From positions 1 through 17,672 of the forward strand of contig CAIXAY010000193.1 in the NCBI GenBank assembly GCA_903917505.1: a stretch of 17,672 nt of DNA. The letters run 5' to 3'. The notes beneath the pieces are model-generated. The model ran no database searches. It had not been told where the DNA came from and saw nothing but the letters and a program-made list of their open reading frames with translations. A program made the position numbers and the translations under genes. Positions 7,470 to 15,597 of the stretch are shown one piece after another (position 1 is the first letter of the stretch; each line of letters begins with the position of its first letter). The stretch comes from an uncultured beta proteobacterium (lineage in GTDB: Bacteria > Pseudomonadota > Gammaproteobacteria > Burkholderiales > Rhodocyclaceae).

Positions 7470-8501
7470 ATGAATTCTGATGCGAACGGCTCTCATCGAA
7501 GCGGCGCGGTGGCACAGAAGGCCGCGCACGGGATGCGCGAGGTGCCGGCCAGGACGGTGCCCGTGCCCGACACCGTCAGCCCGCAAATGCAAGCCCTCAT
7601 CGGGGCGCCGCCCGCATCGACCTGGAAGGTGATCCCGAAAACTGCCGCCGAATGGAAAGCGCAGATCGACGCTGCCGGTGCCGCCGTCATGGCCGGCTTG
7701 CCGGCGTTGCGGGAGGCCCTCGGCGTCAAGGTCGAGCCAATGACCATCGCCGGCGTCAAAGCGCATCGGGTGACACCGCAGGCCATTGCCCCGGAAAACC
7801 GGAACCGTCTGCTCGTTCATGTTCACGGCGGCTGCTTCATGAGCTTTCCGGGCGAATCCGGAACGCTCGAAGCGATCTTGATGGCGGGCTTCGGACGCTT
7901 CAGCGTGATCTCGGTCGACTATCGCATGCCACCGGACCATCCCTATCCGGCGGCGCTCGACGACGCCATGACGGTTTGGAAAGCGGCCATAAAAATGACG
8001 GCGCCGAAAAATATCGCGATCTTCGGCACCTCCGCCGGCGGCAATCTGACGCTGGCCATGGTCTTGCGGGCCAAGCAGGAAAATCTTCCACTGCCGTGCG
8101 CCATTGCGCCCGGCTCGCCGATGTCCGACCTCAGCAACCGCGGCGACTCCTTTCATGCCAACGCGATGCTCGACAACGTGCTGGTCGCACCCGGCATGAA
8201 TTGCGACAAGCGCGCCGCGCTGTACGCCAACGGCCACGACCTCAAGGATCCGATGCTTTCGCCAGTCTATGGCGACCTGCATGATTTTCCGCCGGCGATT
8301 CTCACCAGCGGGACGCGCGATCTGCTCCTGAGCAGCACGATACGCGTGCATCGCAAGCTGCGGCAGGCCGGAGTGGAAGCGGTGCTACAGGTCTTCGAGG
8401 GCCAATCGCACGCGCAATACATGCGCGATGCAAGCGCGCCAGAAACCAGAGAGGCGTTCGACGAAATCGCGCTGTTCTTCGACAAGCACCTCGGGCGTTA
8501 G
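7470..8501 (+). CDS. Alpha/beta hydrolase, HSL-type esterase (hydrolase fold-3)
   Basis: The 343-residue protein matches the hormone-sensitive-lipase group of carboxylesterases. The oxyanion-hole motif HGG lies at 119-121 in VHVHGGCF. The nucleophile elbow is GTSAGG (186-191) with Ser188. The acid is Asp284 in SGTRDLLL and the base His314 in GQSHAQY, so the triad is complete. The usual motif is GDSAGG; the Asp-to-Thr change next to the serine is a mild variant. YRMPPDHPYPAALDDA (151-166) is the usual cap/base segment of the family. Residues 1-60 form an extra N-terminal cap. The protein likely cleaves short acyl esters; the natural substrate cannot be told. A ribosome-binding site AGGGA lies 9 bases before the ATG. 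There is no clear signal peptide, so it is probably cytoplasmic. Confidence 0.88.
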   Translation: MNSDANGSHRSGAVAQKAAHGMREVPARTVPVPDTVSPQMQALIGAPPASTWKVIPKTAAEWKAQIDAAGAAVMAGLPALREALGVKVEPMTIAGVKAHRVTPQAIAPENRNRLLVHVHGGCFMSFPGESGTLEAILMAGFGRFSVISVDYRMPPDHPYPAALDDAMTVWKAAIKMTAPKNIAIFGTSAGGNLTLAMVLRAKQENLPLPCAIAPGSPMSDLSNRGDSFHANAMLDNVLVAPGMNCDKRAALYANGHDLKDPMLSPVYGDLHDFPPAILTSGTRDLLLSSTIRVHRKLRQAGVEAVLQVFEGQSHAQYMRDASAPETREAFDEIALFFDKHLGR

Positions 8502-8909
8502 CAAGTCGAAAGTTCTTTGGGGCTGGGAAAGTCTCGCGGCAATGCGTCGGCGAATTCTCCCCCGTGATTTCCTTGATGTCCCGCCAGTCGCGGCGGGGAG
8601 CGTCGATCCACAAGCCAGCCCGTCGCCAGCAAGCACATCCTCATGCCACGCGAAAGTCGGGCACGCTGGCACTCATCTTGCGTACACCCCAGTCATCATG
8701 CGGATGTCGGGCGAGCGGCGCATGAGCAGGCGTACTGAATCCCAGAATATTTATGGCTTCCGTCTTGGAGTTGAATCCTCCACGCACCAATAGCGATTGC
8801 TGTTCCTGATTAATGCACCACGCTGAACCACTCCAAGTCCTTTTGCATCGATGCCGCTGGGCGGGAGAGATCGAACGTGGCCTGCTCAGTCGAACCTTAA
8901 GGAGATGGA
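8502..8909. other. 408-base intergenic region with no convincing gene
   Basis: No open frame here has both a ribosome-binding site and recognisable protein sequence. Read on the minus strand, one stretch (about 8657-8790) translates as NSKTEAINILGFSTPAHAPL and continues to HDDWGVRKMSASVPDFRVA before a stop. It looks more protein-like than random, but I do not recognise it and its N-terminus is unclear; it could be a decayed gene end. A perfect 10-bp palindrome GCATCGATGC lies at 8845-8854, 55 bases before the MCP gene, where a regulatory site for that gene could sit. The stretch must also hold the promoter of the chemotaxis gene, but I see no strong sigma70 or sigma28 match. Confidence 0.5.
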
Positions 8910-10571
8910 ATGAATAACATGACAATCAAGTTCAGGGTCCTCGTTCTGGGTTTGCTCGCTGTTCTCGGCATCGTCGTTGCCGGAGGCTTTGGGATCTTTC
9001 AGCTATCCGCCTTCAATGCGCTGCTCAAGAATGAACTGGGGGACATTCGCACGAGCGTGCAAACCCTGGTCGGCATCCAGACCGCGAGCATCGACTTCAA
9101 GACGCAAGTCCAGGAATGGAAAGACCTGCTGCTTCGGGGCAACAACCCCGACGACTATTCAAAATATGAAAAGGCGTTTTACGACCGGGAAGTCGCGGTC
9201 CAGGAAGGGCTTAAGAAGTCGCTCGCCGCACTGCGGCAAGAGAACGATCCGGCCAAGGCCGGGTCAATTGCCGATCTCGAGAAGCTGGTCAAGGATCACA
9301 GCGAACTTGGCGCCGCCTATAAAGCTGCGCTCGGCAGTTTCAACAAGGCTGAGGCCGAATCCGGGAAGAAGGTTGACGCGATCGTAAGGGGCAAAGACCG
9401 GGCGACGACCGACGGGCTGAACAAGATCGTGGCCAGCCTGGAGAAAGCCGAGTTCGAACATTTCGATATGCAAACGCTTGCCGCGCAGACAGCGTATGCC
9501 GGCTCGCGCAACTGGCTGATCGGCCTGATGGGTTTTGCTTTGATTCTGGCCGGCGTCATTGTGGTCCTTACCGTTCGGCAAATTTCGGGGCAGATCGCGC
9601 GAGTTCAGGAGACCACGGCGGAAGTGAAGAAGACCCTGGACCTGACCCACCGCATTCCGCTCTCCGGACGTGCGGAGATGGCCCAGGTGGCAAGCAGCGT
9701 AAACGCCTTGCTCGAAGAATTCCAGGGCGTGCTGCGACGGATGAAGGACGCCGGCCAGCATGTATCGACGACCTCGGACGCCTTGTCGCATTCCGTTTTT
9801 CAGCTTTCGGCGGCCGTGGACCAGCAGAACGAGGCCACCTCATCAATGGCAGCCTCGGTCGAGGAAATGGCGGTAAGCGTTACGCATGTTTCCGATTCAT
9901 CAACGACCGCGCAGGGCATCGCGCAGGAATCACTGGTCAGCGCCGAACACGGCGGGGAAATCATCGCCAGGACAGTGCGTGAAATGGTGGCGATGGCCGG
10001 GACAGTGGAGGGCACCTCGACAACGCTGGAAACCTTGAGCAAGCGCACAGACGAAATAGGCAGCATTGTCGGGGTAATCAAAGAAATCGCCGAGCAGACC
10101 AATCTTCTGGCGCTCAACGCGGCCATCGAGGCCGCGCGGGCCGGCGAGCAGGGGCGAGGCTTCGCGGTGGTGGCGGACGAGGTGCGCAAGCTGGCCGAGC
10201 GAACCACCCTGTCGACGAAAGAGGTTGCCAGCGTAATCTCCGCGATACAAAGCGAAACGCGCCATGCCGTCGATGATATGCATCAGGTTGTCGCTCAGGT
10301 CACTGCCAATGCCGAGAGCGCACGCCAAGCCGGTGAATCGATTGTCAGGATTCGCGAGGGTTCGGGGCGCGTGCTCGATGTATCATCCGATATTGCGACG
10401 GCCCTGAAGGAACAAAGCACGGCAAGCGAAGTGATCGCCAAGCAGGTTGAGGTGATCGCTTCGATGAGCGAAGAAAATACGGCGGCGATGAGCGAAGCCA
10501 AGAAGTCGGCGGAGGAACTGAAGCAGCTATCGACTGAAATGCACGAGATGGTTGATCGATTCAGGGTGTAG
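8910..10571 (+). CDS. Methyl-accepting chemotaxis protein (two-TM transducer)
   Basis: The 553-residue protein is a membrane chemoreceptor that passes ligand signals to CheA/CheW. In order: first membrane helix (about 9-31); an all-helical periplasmic sensor domain (about 32-200) containing [17 protein letters not shown]; second membrane helix (about 202-222); a HAMP linker (about 222-280); then a long coiled-coil signalling domain. The hairpin tip is intact: [20 protein letters not shown] starting at residue 392, followed by [20 protein letters not shown]. Methylation-helix patterns rich in Glu, Gln, Ala and Ser flank it. The C-terminus (MVDRFRV) has no CheR-docking pentapeptide. A strong AAGGAG site lies 5 bases before the ATG. 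The ligand is unknown. No other che genes are in the window, so it is an orphan receptor here. Confidence 0.94.
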   Translation: MNNMTIKFRVLVLGLLAVLGIVVAGGFGIFQLSAFNALLKNELGDIRTSVQTLVGIQTASIDFKTQVQEWKDLLLRGNNPDDYSKYEKAFYDREVAVQEGLKKSLAALRQENDPAKAGSIADLEKLVKDHSELGAAYKAALGSFNKAEAESGKKVDAIVRGKDRATTDGLNKIVASLEKAEFEHFDMQTLAAQTAYAGSRNWLIGLMGFALILAGVIVVLTVRQISGQIARVQETTAEVKKTLDLTHRIPLSGRAEMAQVASSVNALLEEFQGVLRRMKDAGQHVSTTSDALSHSVFQLSAAVDQQNEATSSMAASVEEMAVSVTHVSDSSTTAQGIAQESLVSAEHGGEIIARTVREMVAMAGTVEGTSTTLETLSKRTDEIGSIVGVIKEIAEQTNLLALNAAIEAARAGEQGRGFAVVADEVRKLAERTTLSTKEVASVISAIQSETRHAVDDMHQVVAQVTANAESARQAGESIVRIREGSGRVLDVSSDIATALKEQSTASEVIAKQVEVIASMSEENTAAMSEAKKSAEELKQLSTEMHEMVDRFRV

Positions 10572-10640
10572 AACCGCCGCTTGAATTCGCTGGCACACCT
10601 TGGGAATCAATCCGCTGGCTAATTCGAGAAATGGAATCCT

Positions 10641-11120
10641 ATGGCAAAGCTGGCCCACGCGACAACCGATGAGTTCAAGTCCAAGCATTTTCCACCACAC
10701 GGCAGAGTGGAGTTCACCGCACGCGGGAACATTCTGATCTGTGAGGCAACCGGACCTTTCAATCTGGAATTGATCGATGCAATTGCGGCGGTCCAGGCCA
10801 GCGTCATTGAAAGGCTGATTGCGCAGGGCTCTTGGGGCGATATTATCGTTCTGAAGGGCAATGCGATGGCCAATCCGGAAACAATCGCGGCGTTCACCAA
10901 GTACCTCAAGGCGTTGGTGCAGCAAGGCGTGATCTCTTCAGTGACGGCAATGGTTGTCGCGCCCGACGTGGAAGGCGGTCGGTTAATGGCCACCGTGATT
11001 GCGAAATGCTATGCTGAAATCGGTCGCAAATTGACGTTGTTCGACCGAATCGATGCGGCGACCGATTGGATGGCATCCGAACTTGCCGGCCGAAGCCGCG
11101 GATTCTTCTGCGAAGATTGA
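10641..11120 (+). CDS. Uncharacterised protein, possibly SpoIIAA/STAS-like fold
   Basis: I do not recognise this 159-residue protein with certainty. It has no signal peptide or membrane helix. The pattern of a short strand pair (GRVEFTARGNILICEATGPF), a helix (LELIDAIAAVQASVIERLI), a strand (WGDIIVLKG), a further helix, a strand (SSVTAMVVAPD) and a last helix pair is consistent with a SpoIIAA/STAS-like alpha/beta domain, which often serves in regulation or protein binding. It starts 69 bases after the chemoreceptor stop on the same strand and may be cotranscribed with it, suggesting a signalling role. The ATG is the first of the frame and has only a weak site (GAGAA) upstream. The final FFCED tail is unusual. 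The function remains open. Confidence 0.6.
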   Translation: MAKLAHATTDEFKSKHFPPHGRVEFTARGNILICEATGPFNLELIDAIAAVQASVIERLIAQGSWGDIIVLKGNAMANPETIAAFTKYLKALVQQGVISSVTAMVVAPDVEGGRLMATVIAKCYAEIGRKLTLFDRIDAATDWMASELAGRSRGFFCED

Positions 11121-11239
11121 TCGAATGGCAGCAACGCACTGTGGAGCACCGCAGACGATGCTTGGCCCCAATGGCCGTTCAGTCGCGCAACACAACATGG
11201 GACCGCGCTTTCCATCCCTTAGTATTCACGAGGACAACC

Positions 11240-11860
11240 ATGGCCTATCAATTTCCCGCCCTGATCGAAGACGAACACCAGATCGCCAATCTGCTGACGC
11301 GCTGGGGACACGCCCGGGACAGTGACGATTGGGAAACGCTCGCCGGATGTTTCCACGATGACGCGACCATTCACATTTCGTGGATTTCAGGCCTGGCCAA
11401 GGATTTCGTTACCCGTTCGCGCGCGATGGCCCAGGGGCGCAGGCCGGGGGACCACGTCAAGCATCTGATTTCGGGGCCGTGGATTCGCGTCAATCAAAGC
11501 CGCGCGTTCAGCCGCTGCCATGCCAACCTCTATATCCGAACCAGCGTCGAGGGTCAGGAGTTCGATCTGCAGTCATGGATTCGTTTCTTTGATCTGCTGG
11601 AAAAACGCGACGGCGTCTGGCGCATCGTCAAGCGCACCGCGGTCTATGAAAAGGACAACATGCGGCCGGTCGATCCGCGCGGCATTCCCAAGGATTTCTT
11701 CGCCGCCATGGATCTGTCGGCATTTCCGTCTGCGGCCAAGTTCGTTTGCTACTGGCTGCAACGCATCGGTTTCCCGGCGTCGACCGGAATCATCTCGGTC
11801 TACAGTGCCGAGGAGCGGGCGCTCAGGGAGGACAGCGAGGCCTGGCTGGCAATGGCCTGA
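11240..11860 (+). CDS. SnoaL-like / NTF2-like domain protein
   Basis: The 206-residue protein carries a SnoaL-type NTF2-like fold in its first 140 residues. The N-terminal helix segment EDEHQIANLLTRWGHARD, followed by DDWETLAGCFHDDATIHISW, is the standard opening of this family (helix, then a D/H-rich turn into the first strand). A later strand WIRFFDLLEKRDGVWRIVKR is the usual closing strand of the cone. The family covers ring-hydroxylating dioxygenase beta subunits, polyketide cyclases, dehydratases and isomerases, so the reaction cannot be named. The C-terminal 60 residues form an extra helical part. I chose ATG 11240, preceded by GAGGAC, over longer upstream reads. It precedes the SDR-like gene by 66 bases and the two may be cotranscribed. 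Confidence 0.75.
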   Translation: MAYQFPALIEDEHQIANLLTRWGHARDSDDWETLAGCFHDDATIHISWISGLAKDFVTRSRAMAQGRRPGDHVKHLISGPWIRVNQSRAFSRCHANLYIRTSVEGQEFDLQSWIRFFDLLEKRDGVWRIVKRTAVYEKDNMRPVDPRGIPKDFFAAMDLSAFPSAAKFVCYWLQRIGFPASTGIISVYSAEERALREDSEAWLAMA

Positions 11861-11926
11861 CACCCGGCTTCCCGCCTGCCGCGGCGAACAATCGATCGAC
11901 ACGTCAAGATCCGGAAGGCGCAGAAC

Positions 11927-12580
11927 ATGAAGGTCATCATAACGGGCGCGACAGGCATGGTCGGGGAAGGTGTCCTGCTGGAATGCCTGAAGCATCCCGA
12001 GGTGGAACGGGTTCTGGTCATCAATCGAAAGCCGGTCGGCGTGGTGCACGAGAAACTGCGTGAAATCATTCATTCCGATTTCTTCGCGCTGGCGCCCATC
12101 GCCTCGCAAATGTCCGGCTACGATGCCTGCTTCTTTTGCCTGGGGGTATCGTCGGTCGGCATGGACGCCGATGAATACCGGCGCATCACCTACGATCTCA
12201 CGCTGAACTTCGCCCGGCAGCTGTCCGGGCCAAACCCCGAAATGACTTTTTGCTACGTCACGGGCGCCGGCACCGATAGCAGCGAGCATGGACGCGTCGC
12301 CTGGGCGCGCGTCAAGGGCGCGACCGAGAACGCCCTGATGCGCTTGTTCAGGCATTCGTACATGTTCTGGCCCGGCTTCATGAGACCGACGCCCGGGCAG
12401 CAGAACGTCAAGCCCTACTACAAATGGATCGCCTGGCTCTATCCGGTCGGCCGGGCGCTTTATCCGGCCGGATTCTGCACCTTGCAGGAGGTGGGGCGCG
12501 CGATGATCAATGCCGTTGGCGCCGGCTATTCCAAACCGGTCCTCGCGGTGCAGGACATCGTCAAATTGGCCGAAGGCTGA
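11927..12580 (+). CDS. Atypical SDR-like NAD(P)-binding protein
   Basis: The 217-residue protein starts with a Rossmann fold: MKVIITGATGMVGEGVLLEC, where G7-A-T-G10-M-V-G13 is the dinucleotide-binding TGxxGxxG loop of atypical/extended SDRs. The end of the next strand is VLVINRKP, with Arg after the strand suggesting possible NADP preference. A later core segment is CYVTGAGTDSSE (109-120), then WARVKGATENAL. The position of the catalytic tyrosine in YxxxK is Trp126 here, with Lys130 kept. The remainder includes FWPGFMRPTPG, common in the same uncharacterised family. It may be a reductase or epimerase with changed chemistry, or a non-catalytic NAD(P)-sensor. It is short compared with classical epimerases (about 300). 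The gene ends 66 bases before the IclR promoter. Confidence 0.75.
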   Translation: MKVIITGATGMVGEGVLLECLKHPEVERVLVINRKPVGVVHEKLREIIHSDFFALAPIASQMSGYDACFFCLGVSSVGMDADEYRRITYDLTLNFARQLSGPNPEMTFCYVTGAGTDSSEHGRVAWARVKGATENALMRLFRHSYMFWPGFMRPTPGQQNVKPYYKWIAWLYPVGRALYPAGFCTLQEVGRAMINAVGAGYSKPVLAVQDIVKLAEG

Positions 12581-12645
12581 CGCCTGTCCGATCGCGCCGG
12601 GTCCGCCGCCGCGGCGGCCGGCTCGCCGTGGCGCCGCATGCACCC

Positions 12646-12674
12646 TTGACTTCGATGAAGGCGGCAACTAGAGT
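12646..12674 (+). promoter_or_regulatory. Sigma70-type promoter for the IclR gene and TTT operon
   Basis: TTGACT (12646-12651, five of six consensus matches) and TAGAGT (12669-12674, four of six) are separated by the ideal 17 bases. The predicted start of transcription is near 12681, about 77 bases before the IclR ATG. It is the best promoter match I saw by eye in the window, and lies just before inverted repeats that could bind the regulator. Confidence 0.55.
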
Positions 12675-12678
12675 TGCG

Positions 12679-12713
12679 TTCTGTCGAACGGTTTCACGTT
12701 CTACCCAACAGAA
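12679..12713. promoter_or_regulatory. Nested inverted repeats, candidate IclR-family operator
   Basis: The inner repeat is GAACG-gtttca-CGTTC (12686-12701), a perfect 5-bp dyad. The outer repeat is TTCTGT (12679-12684) with ACAGAA (12708-12713), a perfect 6-bp dyad that extends with one mismatch to nine bases. Both share almost the same centre and sit right at the predicted transcription start. That is a typical place for a repressor to block its own promoter, and IclR-family dimers usually bind such dyads. Binding by the neighbouring IclR protein is an inference. Confidence 0.5.
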
Positions 12714-12757
12714 TGCGATGAAGCCATTCGGCAAGACACTCAATCGCGAAGACCCGC

Positions 12758-13561
12758 ATGATTTCAGAAAGCAAAACGGGAGGCGTCGATGTGCTTGATC
12801 GTGCCTTTTCAATTCTGTTTGCCTTTCGACCGGACGATGCCCCGCTGACGCTGGCCGAGCTGGCGGCACGCACGGGCTTGTACAAGAGCACCTTGCTGCG
12901 TCTGGCCGGGGCGCTGATCCACCACCGCTTTCTCGACAAGCTCGACGATGGCCGTTACCGCCTGGGTTCCGCTTCGTTTACCCTGGGGTCGATTTATCAG
13001 TCCAGCCTGAACCTCGGCGAAGTCCTGCTGCCGCTCATGCGCGAACTCAATCATGAACTCGGCGAAACCGTTTCCTTCCATGTGCGCGAAGGCAACCACC
13101 GCGTCTGCCTGTATCGAATCAAATCGAGCTTCTCGATTCGCCCGGAAGTGCGCCAGGGCGACGTCCAGTCGCTCGAGATCGGTGCCGGCGGACGAATCCT
13201 GCTCGCCTTTTCCGGCCAACCCGGATCGCCGTACGAGGAAGCTCGCGCGACCTACGCTTACATTTCCTGCGGGGAGCGCGACCCCGAAACCTCCGGCATT
13301 TCGGTTCCCGTGTTTGGCGTCAATCAATCGCTGCTCGGGGCGCTGGGTGTCGTCGGCCCGAGCAATCGACTCGGGCGTTCGGACATGGAGACGCTTAGGC
13401 CACGCCTCCTGCGCGTTGCCGCGCGCGCAACCGACTTGCTCGGCGGCGACCCGCAGCCTCTCCTGGCGGCAGCGCGCACCCGGCGGCGGCAGAGCCGCCA
13501 AGCCGCTCCTGCAAGCGCCAAGCGTCGCGCGCGGACCATGCCTTACGCCAACTCCAGATGA
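12758..13561 (+). CDS. IclR-family transcriptional regulator
   Basis: This 267-residue protein is a winged helix-turn-helix regulator of the IclR family, which commonly controls aromatic-acid and carboxylate catabolism. The DNA-binding part comes first: VDVLDRAFSILFAF (10-23), then LTLAELAARTGLYKSTLLRL (30-49) with the recognition helix, then the wing LDDGRYRLG (62-70). The effector domain (about 80-235) contains ETVSFHVREGNHRVCLYRI and ends in the usual GLRxxA-like helix region. The C-terminal 30 residues are unusual: a highly basic Arg/Ala tail (TRRRQSRQAAPASAKRRAR) not typical of the family. The ribosome-binding site is weak. It is transcribed in the same direction as tctB, 19 bases downstream, so it is probably in the same operon and may regulate itself together with the transporter. 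Confidence 0.9.
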   Translation: MISESKTGGVDVLDRAFSILFAFRPDDAPLTLAELAARTGLYKSTLLRLAGALIHHRFLDKLDDGRYRLGSASFTLGSIYQSSLNLGEVLLPLMRELNHELGETVSFHVREGNHRVCLYRIKSSFSIRPEVRQGDVQSLEIGAGGRILLAFSGQPGSPYEEARATYAYISCGERDPETSGISVPVFGVNQSLLGALGVVGPSNRLGRSDMETLRPRLLRVAARATDLLGGDPQPLLAAARTRRRQSRQAAPASAKRRARTMPYANSR

Positions 13562-13580
13562 TCACCGGGGGATTCAAGCC

Positions 13581-14042
13581 ATGCGAATAAAGAACCAGAA
13601 GGATTTTTGGGCCGGCGCCATGTTCTTTTGTTTTGGCGTCTTCTTTGCAGGGATCGGGACGAATTACAAACTGGGAAGTGCCGCAAACATGGGGCCCGGC
13701 TACTTCCCCTGCGCACTCGGCGTCATTCTGATCGGGCTCGGAATCGCCATTGCCGTCAGCGGCGTATCGCCGCGCTCCCGGGACGAAAAGGTCGGCCGCT
13801 TCTCCTGGTCGGCGCTGTTGCTCATTCTCGGCCCCGTCGTCCTGTTCGCGCTGCTGCTCAACTCGCTCGGCCTGATCGTGTGCCTGTTCATGCTGGTCGG
13901 CATCTCCAGCCTTGCCAGTCACGAATTCAAATGGCGGGCGACGCTGATCAATGCGCTCGTCCTGGCGATCCTGTCTTACGTCGTTTTCGTCTGGGCGCTG
14001 AAGCTTCAGTTCCCGCTTTGGCCGGTATTCTTCGGCGACTAA
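13581..14042 (+). CDS. tctB: Tripartite tricarboxylate transporter small subunit TctB
   Basis: TctB is the small membrane subunit (four helices) of the TTT family of binding-protein-dependent secondary transporters. The 153-residue protein has four hydrophobic segments (about 9-30, 42-61, 76-105 and 118-142). The family mark is GSAANMGPGYFPCALGVILIGLG (positions 32-54), where the MGPGYFP motif is nearly invariant. The start ATG has a GGGGGA site 9 bases upstream, giving MRIKNQKDFWAG, the usual N-terminus; longer in-frame reads lie over the end of the IclR gene. tctA starts 10 bases after its stop with a strong ribosome-binding site, so B and A are made together. Confidence 0.92.
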   Translation: MRIKNQKDFWAGAMFFCFGVFFAGIGTNYKLGSAANMGPGYFPCALGVILIGLGIAIAVSGVSPRSRDEKVGRFSWSALLLILGPVVLFALLLNSLGLIVCLFMLVGISSLASHEFKWRATLINALVLAILSYVVFVWALKLQFPLWPVFFGD

Positions 14043-14052
14043 AGGAGAGACC

Positions 14053-15597
14053 GTGGAATCCATGTTTTCCAATCTCGGCATCGGCCTCACCGCGGTGCTG
14101 GCCCTCGAGCCTTGCACCGCCTTCGGACTGACCCTGGCCCTGCCGATGAATCTGGCGTATTGCCTGCTTGGCGCCTTCATCGGCACCCTGATCGGCGTAT
14201 TGCCGGGACTCGGGCCGGTGGCGACGATCGCCATGCTGCTGCCGGCGACCTTCACGCTGCCGCCGCTCGGTGGCCTGATCATGCTCGCCGGCATCTACTA
14301 CGGCGCCCAATATGGCGGCTCGACGACGGCCATCCTGGTCAACCTGCCCGGCGAGACTTCGTCGGTCGTGACCTGCATCGACGGCTACCAGATGGCGCGG
14401 CGCGGCCGCGCCGGCGTGGCCTTGACGACGGCCGCGCTGGGCTCTTTCTTCGCCGGTTGCGTTGGCACCCTGCTGCTCGCCGCCTTCGCGCCGCCGCTCG
14501 CCGAACTCGCTTTCAAGTTCGGGCCCGCCGAATACTTTTCGCTGATCGTTCTCGGGCTGTTCGGCGCCGTCGTGCTGTCGTCCGGTTCGCTGCTCAAATC
14601 CATCGCCATGATCTGCCTCGGCCTGCTCGGCGGAATCGTCGGCACCGACGTCAACTCGGATGTCGCGAGATATACCTTCAACGTTCCCGAGCTGGAGGAT
14701 GGCATCGGCTTCGTCGCCGTGGCCATGGGCGTGTTCGGCTTCGCCGAGGTCATCGGCAACCTGGAACTGAAGGAGACGCGCGAAGTGTTCACGCGCAAGG
14801 TCTCGAGCATGTTTCCCAGCCGCGAAGATTTCAGGCGCATGATCGCCCCGGTGCTGAGGGGAACCGCCCTCGGGTCCCTGCTGGGAATCCTGCCGGGCGG
14901 CGGCGCGGTGCTCGCCTCGTTCGGCGCCTACGCGCTGGAAAAGAAAGTGAGCAAGCACAGCGCCGAATTCGGGCAAGGCGCGATCGAGGGCGTCGCCGCG
15001 CCCGAATCGGCCAACAACGCGGCGGCGCAGACCTCCTTCATCCCGCTGCTGACCCTGGGCATTCCGCCCAACGCCGTCATGGCGCTGATGGTGGGCGCCA
15101 TGACCATTCACAACATCCAGCCCGGTCCGCTGGTCATGAGCACCAATCCGACGCTGTTCTGGGGCCTGATCGTCTCGATGTGGATCGGCAACCTGATGCT
15201 GGTCGTGCTGAACCTGCCGCTCATCGGCATCTGGGTCAAGCTGCTCACCATTCCCTACCGCCTCTTGTATCCGGCGATTCTGGTCTTCTGCTGCATCGGC
15301 GTTTATACCGTCAGCAACAGCACCGTCGATGTGCTGATCACGGCGGCCTTCGGCCTTCTCGGCTACGTCTTCTCCAAGCTCGGCTGCGAGGGCGCGCCCT
15401 TGCTCCTCGGCTTTGTTCTCGGGCCGATGATGGAAGAACATTTCCGTCGCGCCTTGCTGCTCTCGCACGGCGATTTCAGCATCTTCTACACGCGTCCCCT
15501 GTCGCTGTCGCTGCTGCTCCTCACCGCCGTGATGGTCGTCATCGTCGCCTTGCCGGCGATCAAATCCAAACGCGAGGAGGCCTTTCATGAGGAATGA
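14053..15597 (+). CDS. tctA: Tripartite tricarboxylate transporter large subunit TctA
   Basis: TctA is the large membrane subunit that carries the substrate, probably with protons or sodium. The 514-residue length fits the family. Two signature loops are clear: GVLPGLGP at 48-55 and LPGGGAVLASFGAYALEKK at about 280-298. They are followed by the conserved GAIEGVAAPESANNAAA, which with PLLTLGIPPNAVMALMVGAM marks the transport core. About twelve membrane helices are present, repeated in two halves. The start is GTG at 14053, with AGGAG five bases upstream; an ATG three codons later is a less well spaced option. Its end overlaps the next gene by 11 bases (15587-15597). Confidence 0.95.
   Translation: MESMFSNLGIGLTAVLALEPCTAFGLTLALPMNLAYCLLGAFIGTLIGVLPGLGPVATIAMLLPATFTLPPLGGLIMLAGIYYGAQYGGSTTAILVNLPGETSSVVTCIDGYQMARRGRAGVALTTAALGSFFAGCVGTLLLAAFAPPLAELAFKFGPAEYFSLIVLGLFGAVVLSSGSLLKSIAMICLGLLGGIVGTDVNSDVARYTFNVPELEDGIGFVAVAMGVFGFAEVIGNLELKETREVFTRKVSSMFPSREDFRRMIAPVLRGTALGSLLGILPGGGAVLASFGAYALEKKVSKHSAEFGQGAIEGVAAPESANNAAAQTSFIPLLTLGIPPNAVMALMVGAMTIHNIQPGPLVMSTNPTLFWGLIVSMWIGNLMLVVLNLPLIGIWVKLLTIPYRLLYPAILVFCCIGVYTVSNSTVDVLITAAFGLLGYVFSKLGCEGAPLLLGFVLGPMMEEHFRRALLLSHGDFSIFYTRPLSLSLLLLTAVMVVIVALPAIKSKREEAFHEE

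Noticed and set aside
8829..8860. Possible sigma28 flagellar promoter for the MCP gene (CCAAGTCC then GCCGCTGG)
   Set aside because: Only about half the consensus positions match and the spacing is one base off, so it is no better than chance.
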